Positions 1-23,573 are shown, numbered from the stretch's first letter. The stretch: DNA of 64,000 nucleotides from Tubulanus polymorphus (GCF_964204645.1 NC_134026.1:25190650-25254649), one strand, 5' to 3'. Numbers and translations are program-made. The notes: generated by a model not told the origin, from the letters alone.

Positions 1-1
1 A

Positions 2-418
2 GGAAGACTAGATATAGATCAAAAACAGTCAGATCGTCGAGATCGTAGCTTGCAACGACATGATTATGACCGCGAATCACGGACTAGAGAAAAGACATAT
101 GACGACAGGCGATCAAGCTCTCATGAGCCATCTTACGCCGAGGTACGTCGCAGTAAACCACCAGATGCTGTTGAGCAGCGAGGATGTCCAGATGGTGGCG
201 GAGCATCTGTTTCGTCATCAGCTTCTACTACTGAAAAGGACTTGCGGTCGAAGCAGAAAGACTTATTTGCCGAACTGAAACATAAACAGGATTTCGAGTC
301 CCGAAAAACAAAGCAAGATGAAGGTAAACCAAAAGTACCACCAAAGCCACCGCCAAAACCATCTCACTATAGGCAGCCATCGTCGGAATTCAAATTTCGT
401 GATCAAAAGCTATCCTGA
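2..418 (+). CDS. 3' end of an unrecognised basic, proline-rich protein (5' part outside window)
   Basis: The frame is open from base 2 to the TGA at 416-418, about 138 codons, and it continues past the window edge, so this is the end of a terminal exon. The peptide is low-complexity and charged: Arg/Asp/Glu/Ser-rich at first (EKTYDDRRSSSHEPSYAEV), then a Lys-rich stretch likely to be helical, then a proline run (KVPPKPPPKP) that resembles an SH3-binding motif. It ends in DQKLS. There is no signal peptide, membrane segment or folded domain in what is visible. A cytoplasmic scaffold or adaptor tail would look like this, but that is inference. The sequence after the stop is AT-rich and looks like 3' UTR. 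Confidence 0.6.
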   Translation, partial: GRLDIDQKQSDRRDRSLQRHDYDRESRTREKTYDDRRSSSHEPSYAEVRRSKPPDAVEQRGCPDGGGASVSSSASTTEKDLRSKQKDLFAELKHKQDFESRKTKQDEGKPKVPPKPPPKPSHYRQPSSEFKFRDQKLS

Positions 419-3400
419 TAGGTTTTCTTCATTTTAGTATTTTCTTATCTCAACCATTGTCGTTAATTTTTCAGTTGATCAAGCTGATTGTATTTAGTCT
501 CTACGAAATCAACTTGAATGATCACAGGTTATTTTTCATATCCAATTTCTATTGATTTCGAATTTTTGGGATGACTAAGAATTTTATTTAATTCAATAAC
601 AATGTGTTGCTGCATTAATGCGTTACCACAACACTGTCCCTATGGATGAAAATCACTACATTTATTTCTATCTGGGAGCTTTTTAGACCATAAATGCTTG
701 TTTACTTTTGGTTGTATGATATTGTTATAGGTTAGGAACATATCACGTTATCGATCATTGTTAGATTATATATTGACAAGAATTTGTACATACAGTACAT
801 TTGTGTGTGTGTGTGTGCGTGCGCAATGTTTTGTATTTCACATACTTTCATGGCAATAAGTGAACTTAGGTTTTGAAAATGTCTTGAATTAAAAGGGAAA
901 TATTAGTGTGATGCATGTTTTTATACCTGAAGTCAGTAATAAAAACCATCGGGAATTTGACTCAACTCAGGGATCCATGATTGCAACATCTTAAAACATG
1001 CTATAATAAACATGTTATATCATGTTTCATGTGTCAACAACATAACAGTCAGAGGGAGAATGTATTTCTTTCTTTGATTATAATTTCTAAGAAATTTCTT
1101 GAAAGTTTTGATGTAGTCTATTATTGTGTACTGCAGTTGCAAGATTTATGATCGGCAAATCATTTATATAATAATTAGAGGTTTTTGATAATGATCAAGT
1201 CCTGTAAACTTTATCCAAACTACTTGAGCTAAAACGAGTGTGGTTAGTTTTATGCTGTATTCTAGAAAAGGGGAAAGTCTCATAATTCAGTGACAGTGAT
1301 CTGTATCAGCTCTGGCTTATTGCTGCATTCTCTGAGGACCAGAGTCTTTAGTGGGATTGTGCTAATGGTGTTCAGTCTGAAAGCGTGATCAAAGCTCACA
1401 CATACCCATACATTCTTGTACCCGTCAACACCACTCCTTCACTTAAAAGTTTCTGACTAATATTTTTCATCGCATAATTGAAGTGACTCAATATACATTG
1501 TGGTCAATTGGTTTTTGCCCTCTTAAATGTGGTATGACATAAAGAAGGATACAAAAATTTATGCAGCTATTTGTTTGAGCTTTCAAAATATTTGTATGTA
1601 ATAAGTAATTGATTTCGTATGGCAGACCTTTCTGTGGCCGTCAATTCGCTTCTACATGAGATTTTTTAGTACTTTCTTTACCCTTGGTTTATTCTAGCAC
1701 TAGGCTTATATTCATCCCCACTATCATTCTAATGAGGCAAATGTAATCACTGAGTGGCATGTCGCACACTGCTGACATCTATTGGAACATCACTTAATGT
1801 TAGAAAGATATTAGAATAATGTTTAATTCATTCTGGACATAATTTTGATCCATTGGATGATTTATTAAGAGAGTCAGTGTTATTGGGCAGTACATCGAAT
1901 GGACTCATTAGCAAATTGACAAATTTTCTTCATTCTAAAAATTCAGTTAAATCTTAAGTTTTTAATTTTAGGATTGAAACTTACTTTGTATTTTTGTATA
2001 TGTCTCCTGAAAAATGATCTCACGTATTTACTTTTGCTATGTAATAAATGTACAATATTTGATTGTAAAATCTAAATTTATGAAAAATAGTTGTTATGAT
2101 ATCTAATGTTTTTGCTCTAGAGAAATTTTATCATGCCAATGTCATGTAAATATGTATAACACATTGACAGAAACTAGGTTTTCCGTTATTAGACTGTAAC
2201 TGTAGACCAATGATATATGTGGACAGGATTATTCTCCACTGCCATTGGACAGAATTTCTGATTAGTCGGGCATTATGATGTGGTAATAACATAATTTTTT
2301 TGGGAAATAAAGACCATTTCTCTAGAAAGGCATGATAGGTAGATGTATCTTAAGGCCAATCTACATATGTAAAAAAGCTGGCTTTTTTGGAGCTGTCTTT
2401 CTCCAGGTCTGTATTTAGAACTGTGCATCTTCATGATCAACTTGATAAATTGCTGACATGTAAATAGTGAACCTGGTGATTGCTGGAGGACTGATTGCCT
2501 ATAACTAGGATGCACTACTGCTTAGAAGACAGAACCAGTGTGATAATGATGAATATGAAACATGATGGAACCGCTTTTTCTATGAAGGCTCATAAACACA
2601 AGTTTTTTTGTTAAGAGCAACCTTTTGGGGCCTAGTCATGAATTTGCCCCAAAGGAGCCAGCTTTTAGAAAGGTTACTACAATAAATGCGGCACTTTATG
2701 GATTGTTTTCTCATGTAGATGCAAAATGCAGGATTTTCTTGTGTAGATTGGCCTCTACTGTACGTTAATATTCCTGGGGTTGTTGTTGCATTTTCAAACA
2801 GAAATTTTAGCATAGTCTTTTTTCAAAGATATTTTACCCCGGTGCTTGAAAATTGATCTTTGCTTTTGTTGTTCAGTTTTATCTTTCTAGTCAAGTTATA
2901 ATGAATTTCATTACACTTTTATCATTGTTTTCTGTTGTTTACATTTTATCAAATGAGTATCAATATCCCATGCATATATGGAATATACATGAATCAATCA
3001 TAAGTGTAGTTTTACATTTACATGTATTTTTTTGGTGCTACGTTATAAATCATTTTATTTATAGCAGCCTAGTGAAAATCTTCTATTTCATGATCATCAC
3101 TAACGTGTACTTGGGTAGAATGTTACATTAACTTCAGTGGAATCCAACTCTTATGTAGACATTTCAATGAAAAATGGGATTTGAACCAGACCAATTTCCA
3201 CGCAGGTTCATTAGTGGAGGTTCTAATATTAAAAGTTTTATCTACAGAAGCGGCATTAGTAGAATTTTGTAGAAATTCTGTTTTAAATAATTATTTATAG
3301 GTAACTTGATAATGCTGTTGAATATTAAAGGTTGTAGCCTTATTTCCCTACACTCTCAGTATACATGATTTTTTCTGGGAATGTATGAATTATGGTATAG

Positions 3401-3838
3401 TTATTACTAGTTAACTGGTTTATGGTGAAATTATAGTGAAGATATGTTAACTCTGCATTAGCTGTAAAAACTTTATTATTTTAATTGTTAATGAAAATAT
3501 GAAAAAATAGCTAAATATTTTATTGCTCCTGAGTGAATGAGCCTATTTGTGTGTATATGTTATGCATTCCTCAAAAATAGTAATCGAAATTTGTTCTAGC
3601 AAAAATTGAAAATAAAGAATATTCTCAGTGGTGGAAATTTGGATGTGTTTAATTTTTTATCTGGTGTCGTTGAATTAGTGCTCTGACTCAATTGTTCAAG
3701 AATAAATCAATGAGGTTTCCTGGCTAGGAAATCATAACATCGGGAGGTACTTGACACTATTGATAAAATGATATGGTACCATACGCGTGCATATGTTTGA
3801 TTAGAACACATCAATATATTACAATATAATTGGCATTA
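419..3838. other. 3' UTR of the upstream gene plus intergenic DNA, no gene seen
   Basis: About 3.4 kb of AT-rich sequence between the upstream stop codon and the SLC4A11 start. It holds a short GT tract near 803-817 and several AATAAA hexamers (one at about 2043), any of which could end the upstream transcript. Short ORFs on both strands show no splice-flanked coding pattern and no recognisable domain. The SLC4A11 promoter should lie in the right-hand part, but I see no clear TATA box. Confidence 0.5.
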
Positions 3839-14174
<10,336 letters not shown>

Positions 14175-15560
14175 TTGCGCTGGAAGATGTTACAATCTTT
14201 GGATCGGAGAACGTATTCTCGATGCTTTGCGCTTGTTATTTTGTTTTCTCGTGACAATATATTTAACAGCTTTTGCATGTTATTTTATAATTTATATTAG
14301 GTACTTATAATATTCTAGAATAACAGCACTAACTGCTACGTCATGCTCACTATTTTCCTAGTTGTATATTCAGTGAAGTGGACCATTTTAGTTCAAATGA
14401 GAGATGTTTTTATCAATAGTACGATTTTTGAATGCAGAATATGTAATACATGTATAAAGTACATTGTTATACGATCTTTTTTTTACAAACACAGACTTCA
14501 TTCAATGTGCCTCATAATTGTGTTCGGTTAGCTATCCTCATAGCGTAACCGTTTCTTTCTGTGCTCTGATTTTCATTGCGATCATGTAGATGTAGATGTA
14601 GCATGAAGTTTATTCTGATGATCTCTGAAAATGTGATATGTTTGCAATCTGTTTGCCACCATGACTTCTATGCCATTTGAATGTTCATATTTGTTAAACG
14701 AGTATTATCTTATTATGATGTTCATCCCTTTGCAGATATATTTTGAGTGACTTAATTTCAGATTACCAATCTTTTGTATTCTGTTAAGAAATTATCCTCT
14801 CTGACATGAATCGACTGAATACAATGTATCTGCTATTGAAATTGTGCCAAAACTTTTCACCATGATATTGTATATTCTAAATCATTTTTCTTGTACATGT
14901 ATTTCAAAGTTTTACAATTACACGTTTTGATCATACAGACTCGATGATAATGTCATGTAAAAACAATCGTGGTTTTGGAATGTACGTGTAGGCCCTACCC
15001 AATTTATTATGTATTAGAACTATGTACATATGAACTATGGAGCATTTTTGGCCCAACCAAAAACGTCGGACCAGGCCTGAGCCAAATTTTAGCACCAGAC
15101 AAAATTTTAGCGCCCGAGCCTGATCCGTGCCAATTTGGCCCGGGCCAAATCGTGTCCATTACTATAGTCTAATAAAATTTGGCCCGGGTCAAAAATGCTC
15201 GTGTCATCGCGGCTATTGATTCATGTATTCAAGTCAAAAAGCGGGTCGATGGGTGATAAACCCCAATAATAATATTTATGTATAATCTTGACTAGACCAC
15301 CCTATCTTTGTCAATGAAATCTCAATTTACCTCAGCTGACATAATACAATGTAATTTTGTAAATATTGAATTGACAATTTTATTTTTTACTTTTCTCCAA
15401 TGGGATGAATTTTAAAAATATATACTTGCTTTTTGAAAATGATGGTCTTAAACGTGTTGATCGAGGCTATGAATAACAATGATTTTAGATGCCTTGTACT
15501 ATATTTTTGTTGTTGTTTAATAAAGTGATAAAATGCTGTGAATGCTTAGTGTTTTTGCTG
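14175..15560 (+). promoter_or_regulatory. SLC4A11 3' UTR with poly(A) signal at 15519-15524
   Basis: After the TAA at 14172-14174 the sequence is AT-rich without coding signs. A clear AATAAA lies at 15519-15524 in a T/G-rich context, which would give a 3' UTR of about 1.36 kb. The UTR would include the foldback element at 15036-15213. Earlier polyadenylation cannot be excluded. Confidence 0.5.
15036..15213. mobile_element. Foldback/MITE copy A in the SLC4A11 3' UTR
   Basis: A G+C-rich patch rich in TTTGGCCC/GGGCCAAA. Its arms are inverted: GAGCATTTTTGGCCCA at the left and GGGTCAAAAATGCTC at the right, followed by GTGTCATCGCGGC. The right end closely matches the right end of the element at 50914-51212 (GGTCAAAAACGCTCTTGTGATCGCGGC, split here only in description). 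No coding capacity. Confidence 0.65.
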
Positions 15561-16325
15561 TTTGGTTAGGAGGATACGTCTTTGTGAAAGGAAAATCCAA
15601 CCATCATGAGCATCTTGCATTTTGAGGAAGTATCAAGTATGGGATAAATATCTACATGTATAACATGTAAACGATGCTGTGGGAAACAAATTTCTGTTTC
15701 AGTTGAAATAGTTAATTATTAACGGCAGCAGGCTTAAATCATCGCTTCACGTCTTCCAGGTATTCATCACTCCTGTAGATCCAGATCTGAAGGATACACT
15801 AGGTGCATTAAGAGAATAAGAAGATATTTTTAAGTATGTAACACACGTGTAGTAGTGGGGTCGTAGAATGTAACTAATTACATTCACTCAATCGCAAGTA
15901 CGCATTGTCTTTCATTCTAGAATTGCGGAATTGCTAACTTGAACATCTGTAACAAATTTTTCAAAGCGAATTAATCGGCACTGCATCGATTAATGCACTA
16001 CTTCAGAAACTAAGAATGGAGAGAAATATATTCAACCCATAAAGTATTAAAACTGTCAAGAATTTGATGCCATATTACATCGTGGTTCCACATCTAGAAT
16101 GTACCCAACGTTCACGGAATCTCGCCGAGACAACACAATTACAACAGTTTAAACAATAGTTAATTACTTCTACGTGTTTACTTGAAATATTGCACGCACA
16201 ATAGGACGACTTGTGAATATCTCATGAATATTATATTTCATTGACATAGGCTTTACTATTAAACCCCAAATACACCATATCCGCATTCACAGTTTCCCCA
16301 GTCATATCGAATTCTCAGTCAAGAT
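15561..16325. other. Intergenic spacer, nothing recognised
   Basis: About 765 bases between the SLC4A11 poly(A) signal and the next start codon. AT-rich, no ORF with coding character, no clear TATA element directly upstream of 16326. It must contain the promoter of the next gene. Confidence 0.4.
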
Positions 16326-17546
16326 ATGCAGCTTACCTTTCTACTACGTATGATTCCATTGTGGATGATGATTGGAAAATGTTTTTCGGCCACCACTTTT
16401 GTCGTCGTCCCTAACTTTCACTTGATTACCAGAAATGTTTCGTCCGATGGAACGTCACGGATACTGAGATGTGCAACTTTGTGTTCGATAAATGGAAAAT
16501 GTAATTATTTTGCTGCCGATGAGGTGAATTCGTGTGGTGTACCTCATGAGAATTATAGGGATATCATTCTACTTCAAAAACAGCCCCTTTCCAATATGCA
16601 TTCATTTATAGATGCTACTTTTCTACGAAGTAAGTTTTACATTCTTTAATTCCGGAATGGTAGTTAGTCTATACTGAGATATTGGTAAGAGAACCGCGAT
16701 CTTAAATTTTTAGGTGCATGGATTCTCGTTTTCATATCAAGTACCGGTGGGCCCTGGTCACGGGTAGAGAATATATACGAAGCATGGTTGGGTCCAGTTT
16801 CTGGACAGGTACCACCTCAAGGGGGCGTTGCAAAAAGATGTTTGTGCACTTGGAAAAGTTCACTTATCGACCAATGGACCTCGCTTAATGTCAAACGAGT
16901 AAGTAGACCTAGATAGTTGTAGTCAGACCAGAATGTGAATATGACCTCGTTACATTTATCAATAACAATCTTTTTTGAAAAAGGTAAAGCTTAGTTTATT
17001 TGAAACTGATGCTGAGGTAGCCTACGTTGAGTTTGATGGATTAGGTTCGAATGAAACGAACTGGTTTACTAGCGATCGGTTGATGGCTTCATCTTGGGAA
17101 GATTTGACCAATTCGACCACCGACGTTTTTAGAATGGACGGGCCGTAAGTTGACCAATAATCGGTCGATATTTGTTCAATCATATCTTGAAAAATGTGAT
17201 ATTTCCTGAGAAAAACTAAAATATATATCTTTAGTTCATTCATTTTCTAGTTATCAACGCAATTTCGTTATTAGCCATTCGATGAGTGGCGATTGTATGT
17301 CTTCGACTGCCGTATGGATGATCGTCGCAGATTATGACAGTGACTTAACACGCATTGGACCATGTACATACGACAGAGCAATCTATGCTCCGCGTATTTA
17401 CTATTCGCCTTCGACCAAGATGGGTAATTAGAATGTATTCTATAAGCTAATGAATGTTGAAACATTGTTAAAACTAAGTTTTCATCGTTTCAGATATATC
17501 AACATTACGATCAGCTCAACAGATGGCTATTTATGTTAAAATCTGA
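16326..17546 (+). CDS. Secreted PAN/apple-like protein with an unnamed C-terminal domain (paralogue 1)
   Basis: Exons 16326-16629, 16714-16898, 16984-17144, 17251-17423, 17494-17546 give 291 residues, with phases 1, 0, 2, 1. The first 25 or so residues are hydrophobic and fit a signal peptide (MQLTFLLRMIPLWMMIGKCFSA). Residues about 30-100 have the spacing of a PAN/apple fold: CATLC, GKCNYF, SCGVP. Residues about 100-291 form a second domain with AWILVFISSTGG, VYEAWLGP-like, VPPQGGV, CLCTWKSSLIDQWTSL, WFTSDRLMASSWEDL and YYSPSTKM. I do not recognise this domain. The gene at 23574-25054 has the same architecture, exon lengths and phases, so the pair arose by duplication. A secreted lectin-like or matrix role would suit the fold, but that is a guess. 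Confidence 0.85.
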
Positions 17547-17578
17547 GATTCGAATACATAGAGCTAGAATCCCACACG

Positions 17579-17757
17579 GATATAACGAGGAAGATGAAGT
17601 CTGAAAGTTTTCATTAAAGCTAATAATCTATTGATGTTTCGACGTTTCGACTATATCTATAGTCATCTTCAGGAATCAATCAATGAATTATTCGAATCAA
17701 TATTTTATTAGCTTAAAGGAACTTTTCGGACTTCATCTTTCTTTCTCGTTATATCAG
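17579..17757. mobile_element. Foldback element with about 50-base inverted arms, just after the stop codon of the gene at 16326
   Basis: The left arm (from GATATAACGAGGAAGATGAAG) and right arm (ending TCTTTCTTTCTCGTTATATC) are imperfect inverted copies, including TTAAAGCTAATAA versus TTATTAGCTTAAA. Between them lies a segment with GACGTTTCGACTATATC and TATAGTCATCTTCAGG. No ORF. An RNA through here would form a long hairpin inside the 3' UTR. Origin as a MITE is inference from structure. Confidence 0.75.
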
Positions 17758-18025
17758 TGTGGGATTCTCTTAATGGTTCGATTAGAATATCCAACAATAG
17801 ATCTATGAATCGTTCACCTAAAGGTTTCTGGTTTCAAAGGGTCAATTCGTATTATCCACTCGAAACAGCATGGAACCCTCGATATATCGACATATGTTTT
17901 ATTGCCTATAAGCTAGATATTCTTAATTGTCTAAGTATAGTTATAATTAATAAATCATGCTCTTTTTGCATCCTTGAAAAACGATGAAGTAGTTGATCAA
18001 TTCCATCTGTCGTTTGGTTCGTGTG

Positions 18026-18032
18026 TATAAAA
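18026..18032 (+). promoter_or_regulatory. Candidate TATA box of the VWD-C8-TIL gene
   Basis: TATAAAA lies 88 bases before the ATG at 18114, leaving room for a 5' UTR of about 60 bases. The stretch between it and the ATG has no upstream ATG in good context. Confidence 0.45.
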
Positions 18033-18113
18033 CATTGGGAGTCTAACTTTGGGCCGTAGAATCCGCAGGTGAAGGCTCTGAAATAATTATTTAGAAAAAG
18101 TTCAGGAGTCACG

Positions 18114-21100
18114 ATGCAGGGAAGTACTGTATCTTTATTTGCTTTAGTCATTATCGCAATAGGAATGACAGGTAAATAGGATATATAGGCATAGTTTCAA
18201 TCTTTCATGAGAATGAACTGGGAATTGAATTCAAAGAATGAGCATTTTTCCTTTACGTAGGTGTTACAGCTCGCAGGAAAAGCAACAGTAAGTGATATTT
18301 GAAGGTATAAATTGGTGTTTTTTATATATACGTGCTGTATTTCATCTAAAACGATGGTTCACTATTACAATTTAGGGTGCTATTGTGGAGCGAGTGGTGA
18401 TCCTCACTTCAGGTCATACGACGGATACGCCTTCACTTTCATGGGGGTTTGCAAGTATACGTTGTCAAGGTCACAATTGGAGGATGACGATACTTGTTCT
18501 TTTGAGACAGAAGTTAAGCTAGACAATGTACCGAATCCGAAAAAACGACCCATTGTAACCTTCGTTCGTTTGGTAGATATCAAAATGAAGAATATGTTTA
18601 TTCGATTCGAGAGGAAGGGAAGAACATGGAAAAATCGCGGATTGAAAGCGTCGGTGAGTAAATCATGCTACTCATTATGGACTTCTGAAACAAGTACAAA
18701 TTAACAAAATGACAGAATTTTGTCCCAATATAACCCGCTTATTTGGAATTTTCCCCTGAGTGAATCTAGGTTTTTTAGCATACATTTAATCTTTGAATCT
18801 TCGCACGTTATTACTCATTTCACAGAATAATGAACCCATGTTTGATGCTACCGCTTTTAATATATTATTAGAGAATTATACACGTTCGTATCATTAAAGT
18901 ACAAATCATATTTATTGCCCAGCGTCTGAGAAACTAATGGCCCATCTATGAGAATCTAATTTTCCAGGTAGATGGAAAACCGATACGGTTTCGGTATACC
19001 GATCGTCCGAAGCACATTCGAATCAGATATGCTGGTTCGAGATTTATATTTGACGACTACGAATGTGGTGTACACGTCAAATACGACGGCTGGACTAAAG
19101 TGTCCATATCTGTACCGAAGCAGAAATATGGTGGCAAGTTGTCCGGTTTATGTTTCGATTGCAACGGCGATAGAAAAAATGACGGGTTGTTGTTGAATGG
19201 TGAAAAGCCACCGAGGAACATGAATTCACGACAGAAAGCGGAGTTCATGGCTGATAGCTACCGAGTAACTGATGATTCTGGATACAAAGTGTAGGCTATA
19301 CCGTTGGAACAATTGGTGCAGTCGTAATTGTATTTGTGCTCTAAAATTATGCAACTGAAATTTTTCAGGTGTAAAACTTCAGTGCATCCGAGTAAAACTT
19401 CAGCTATGAAAGTGGAAACACCAAAGCTCACTGGCAATAACAAAGTACCTTTGTATCCAATGTTGACCGATGAGGAATTCACGTGTAAGAACCGCATGAA
19501 GCTAGCATTTTTCGCGGGCAAATCTCTATGCGGCATGCTCACACATCCGACGGGTGTATTCGCCGAATGCAGCGCAAAATTAGGGGAAACCATGATCGGA
19601 AAATTCTTCAAGAGCTGTGTTTTTGACGCTTGCTCCAGGGAAAATGAGTTAGTTGAAGCTAAGGAAGCTGCGTGTACGATTCTTACTAGCATGGTCGTGA
19701 AATGCTCGAAACTTGACGTGAAGATAAAGCCATGGCGAAAAAGTTACCTCTGCCGTAAGTAGCCCAAAAATAAATAAGGAAATTGGTAGACAGGATTGTA
19801 TTTTTCTTTATTTGCAAATACAGCTGTCGATTGTGGGGAGAATTCTGAAGTATCAGAGGAAGCTAATCCCTGTCCTGCAACATGTGAAGACCAGAATCCA
19901 AATCAGGAATGTGATATGATGCCAACTGAAGGCTGCCAATGCAAATCAGGCTACGTTCTGCATGAAGATGTTTGCATAAGTCCCTCAAGCTGTCGTAAGT
20001 ATCAATATATTGAAATCAGGAAAATAACTATACCAAAGTCTATACTAATAGCAAACTAACTGTTTCTCATGAATCTTTTTTGATTTATCTTAACCCTATG
20101 ATTATTTTTGAAGCACCCCTGAAATGTGATGCCGGATTCAAATTACAAGGAAAACGATGCGTTTGTACGTAAATATGATGGAAATTACATCATTACACAT
20201 ATATATCGTTAACATGTATGAATTCATCAATTTTTCCGTGCGATTTTAGCAATATGTGACACGTCCATGGGTTTGGACTATAATCCAAAAACCAACAAGT
20301 GCGAATGTAAGACAACTTCTCAGTCTAAACCTGATTCAAATTCAAATCGAGAATAGATATTACCTGAATTATATTTCTTAATGTAGCATCATGCAAAGCT
20401 GGCTTTGTCTGGAAATCTGGAGAATGTTCACGTAATTAACTGCCCTTTCTTGATTATCATTACTACCGGTATTTTGATATAATATGATATTAAAATCATT
20501 TCATTCGATTTATCATTTAAAGCTAAATGCAAGCACCCTTATGTCTGGAATGATCAAAAAGGAGAATGTAGACGTACGTATAGTGTGTAAACTCTCAAAG
20601 TATCACTATGAGTGATAATTTAAGTGTTGGGTCGTAATACTGTACCTAAATTTTCAGCGTATAATGAATGTCACTCACCATTAATATGGAATGATCATGC
20701 GAAACAATGCTTAAAACGTAAGTGACGAACTTTTTTGTATAAAGGCCATAGAAAGCTAATCAGCGATAATTTGGTTCGATTTTAATTCTTTTAGCTACTC
20801 AACTTCAGCCCCAGTCACCACAGAATCCAAATGATGTAAATCCCCAAATTGTCAACATTAAAGAGAAGCAATCTACAGTAGAAATTCCTTCTGGAACAGG
20901 TGATCACAAGTTGCATTCCTCTGCAGTATAAAAGTATAAATACGATAGTGACTTACACCAAAAATTCATAAAGACTAAGTCTTTATGAATTTTTGCTTAC
21001 ATGTACAATATGCTTGGATTTTTAGGATGCCTATGCGTAGTTGAAGGTGATCCGCATTACCATACCTTCGATCACGAACGCATCGTATTCCAAGGTACGT

Positions 21101-22488
21101 GTAGATACCTACTGACTCAAAGTCGTTTGTCATCCGATGAGTGTGGTTTCGCCGTTGAGGGAAAGAATGCCGCCCGATGGGGAACGAAGGTTTCCTTCTT
21201 AGAGACTGCTTATGTCAAACTATTTGGCGTGACAATCACACTTTTGAAAGATAAATCGTTCAAAATAGACGAAGGACCTACGCACGATCAAGGCTCATAC
21301 CATGATCCACAAAAGCGATTCAAGGTATTCATATATCGTCACTAACATATATTTTAGATATTTGCAATATTCCTTATCCATTTTTCGTTTTACCTTTCAC
21401 TGTAGATTCGACCCAGCGGAAAATATATTCTAGTGGACGCCCTTGATACGTGCGGTGTCTATGTAGAGTGGGATGGCGATGCAGAGCTGAGAATCCGCTT
21501 GGCTGATAAGTATAAAACACATCTGAAAGGGGTATGCGGGAACTGTAATGGTGACCCAAGCGACGACTTCACGACAGCTCTAGGCAAGGACGTCAGTAAT
21601 CAAAAGGAAACCCGTGATGACTCAGTTCTCAACAGCTTCATGGTTAATGACGAAGAATCAAAAGATGAAAAGTAAGCATTTTTTTGGTGTGTAGATAGTA
21701 AGTATGGAGAGCCAATATATTAGTCTAGTTCTTATTAATTTCAGATGCGTGGTACCCAAAGCAGAAACTCAAATTAAATGCCAGGACCAGGCAAAGAATA
21801 ATTTTGTCAGGAGCACTTCGCTTTGTGGTATCATCATTGATAAATATGGCCCATTGAAATCGTGCATGGAAGTCGCGGATGAAGCGCAAGATTATTTCGA
21901 CAGTTGTTACTACGATAGTTGTGCGTTTGAAAATGACATGGCAAAACTCGTTGAAACCGCTTGCAAATCTGTACAAGCATACGTTGATAATTGTGAAACT
22001 AAAGAAATCCAATATACTGCATGGAGAAATGTTGATCTATGCCGTAAGTATTGTATCATAGGTGTATCAATTACCTCAATGACTTCGTTTTTCACAAGTA
22101 AATGACATTCCAATCTTGACTGATGCTCTATTAAGGATCACAATTATTCTCTATACCCGATAGCCATCACATGCCCTCCAAATTCCACTTTGGTAAAAAA
22201 TGCGAGTGGCTGCCCAGCAACATGTCAAGACCGACAACTAAGTCCGGCTGCTTGCGACGTCGAATCCAAGGACACGTGTGACTGTAACGAGGGATATGTG
22301 CTACACAAGGGGAAATGCATCAAACCTCAAGATTGTAAGTATGCTCTTCTTCCAGGCACATTAATTTTATCGTGTTTCGCCACTTATTACTAGCAGGAGA
22401 CAACAGGCTTACGATATCCTTAATAGTGATATTGTTTACAATGAACAATATATGTTTTCTATTTTGCATTCCAGGTCCCAATCGTTAG
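18114..22488 (+). CDS. Secreted protein with two VWD-C8-TIL units joined by short cysteine modules
   Basis: Seventeen exons: 18114-18171, 18261-18287, 18376-18653, 18968-19290, 19369-19754, 19824-19994, 20114-20164, 20250-20306, 20387-20431, 20523-20573, 20658-20717, 20795-20899, 21026-21324, 21406-21671, 21745-22043, 22164-22334, 22475-22488; 886 residues. Signal peptide at 1-20. VWD domain 1 spans about 30-229 (GDPHF; GLCFDCNGD), C8 to 358, TIL to 414. Five small Cys modules follow (about 415-502), then a Pro/Gln linker. VWD domain 2 is about 540-726 (EGDPHYHTFD; VCGNCNGDPSDDF), then C8 and TIL to 882. This set is typical of mucins, zonadhesin, Fc-gamma-binding protein and SCO-spondin; gel-forming or matrix assembly through disulfides is the family role. 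No mucin Ser/Thr tract and no membrane anchor. Confidence 0.9.
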
Positions 22489-23573
22489 GATGTGATGGAA
22501 AATCCAACATTACACGTTCAAGTTAGATCGATGCTGTATTTCGATTCAAATGATTCATTTACAAGCGAAGCGAATACAATATATCTTTATCGGAACTTTT
22601 AAAGATTATGTATAATTATATTTTGATGCCTTTTTCGAATTCCAGTTTCTCTTGTAGCTATGTAGCCATTTTGATCATTTACATCATGTCTGCGTGTACA
22701 CAAATCTATGGTGAAATCATTGCGAAGAAACACGAAGAAACGAAGGTTCATTTCTGCGCTCCTTTTGGCGCGTTTCTGCGCGGTAATTTTCGTATCTTCG
22801 GATGCAGAAACGAAGCAATATATCTTTGCATGGCGTATTGCATAGAATATTTTTCGTCTTAACTTGGCCCGATTCAGCCACCATACAAATCATCTAATTC
22901 TTGAATTAATGTATGTACTATTATCTAGAATTTCATTTGGGATCGATTTTTGCGATATTTCGCCTAATCTTTTGAACACATACCTCGATTTGGTCATAAT
23001 ACGACCATTTATAATGATCGTGTGTAAAACGGATAGATATTTAACGATTGAACGAAGGTTTATTCAGATTGCGTAGTTTCACTGGTCGTATTAATTCGTG
23101 TTCAAACCGTCAAGCGAAATATGCCAAGAGAAATGCTCGTGAAATCACGGGCCCAAAACTCTGGAGAGACGAAATTTGTTGTGTAATGCCCATGGGCAGA
23201 TGTGTCATGAGCGTGATGTAGATAAAATTGTACATTGCATGTCAAATATCAATACAAATTTCTGTTTTTCCGGAGATTGCCAATATGGACTAACTCTTAT
23301 TTCAACATTCACTAAATGAAATATTCATACAACTCATTGGCAATGACAATAGTCATTTCAACCATAGTTTTAGATGTCACCGCAATATTTAATGATTTAT
23401 GGCTCGCCTCGCGTTACAAAACTTGAAGCTTGCCGATATTTCTGCAACGAAATGGATATGGATTTTAATTTGTACCGTGCATATCCTTTTGAACAGAGTG
23501 CAGTGCGCGTGATGGCTAAAGCGCATTTTCAAATATAGGCCTGGTGTTGATGACAGTGAAACGATTAACAACT
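22489..23573. other. 3' UTR and intergenic spacer, nothing recognised
   Basis: About 1.1 kb, AT-rich. One patch at about 22710-22820 is unusually rich in GAAGAAACGAAG and GCGCGTTTCTGCGC motifs with partial inverted symmetry, possibly a transposon remnant. ORFs here lack coding character. Confidence 0.4.

Noticed and set aside
17757..17987. 76-codon plus-strand ORF after the foldback element
   Set aside because: No homology recognised, ends in AT-rich sequence with an AATAAA inside, no splice support.
19258..19692. 144-codon minus-strand ORF
   Set aside because: It is the antisense shadow of the C8-domain exon of the VWD-C8-TIL gene.
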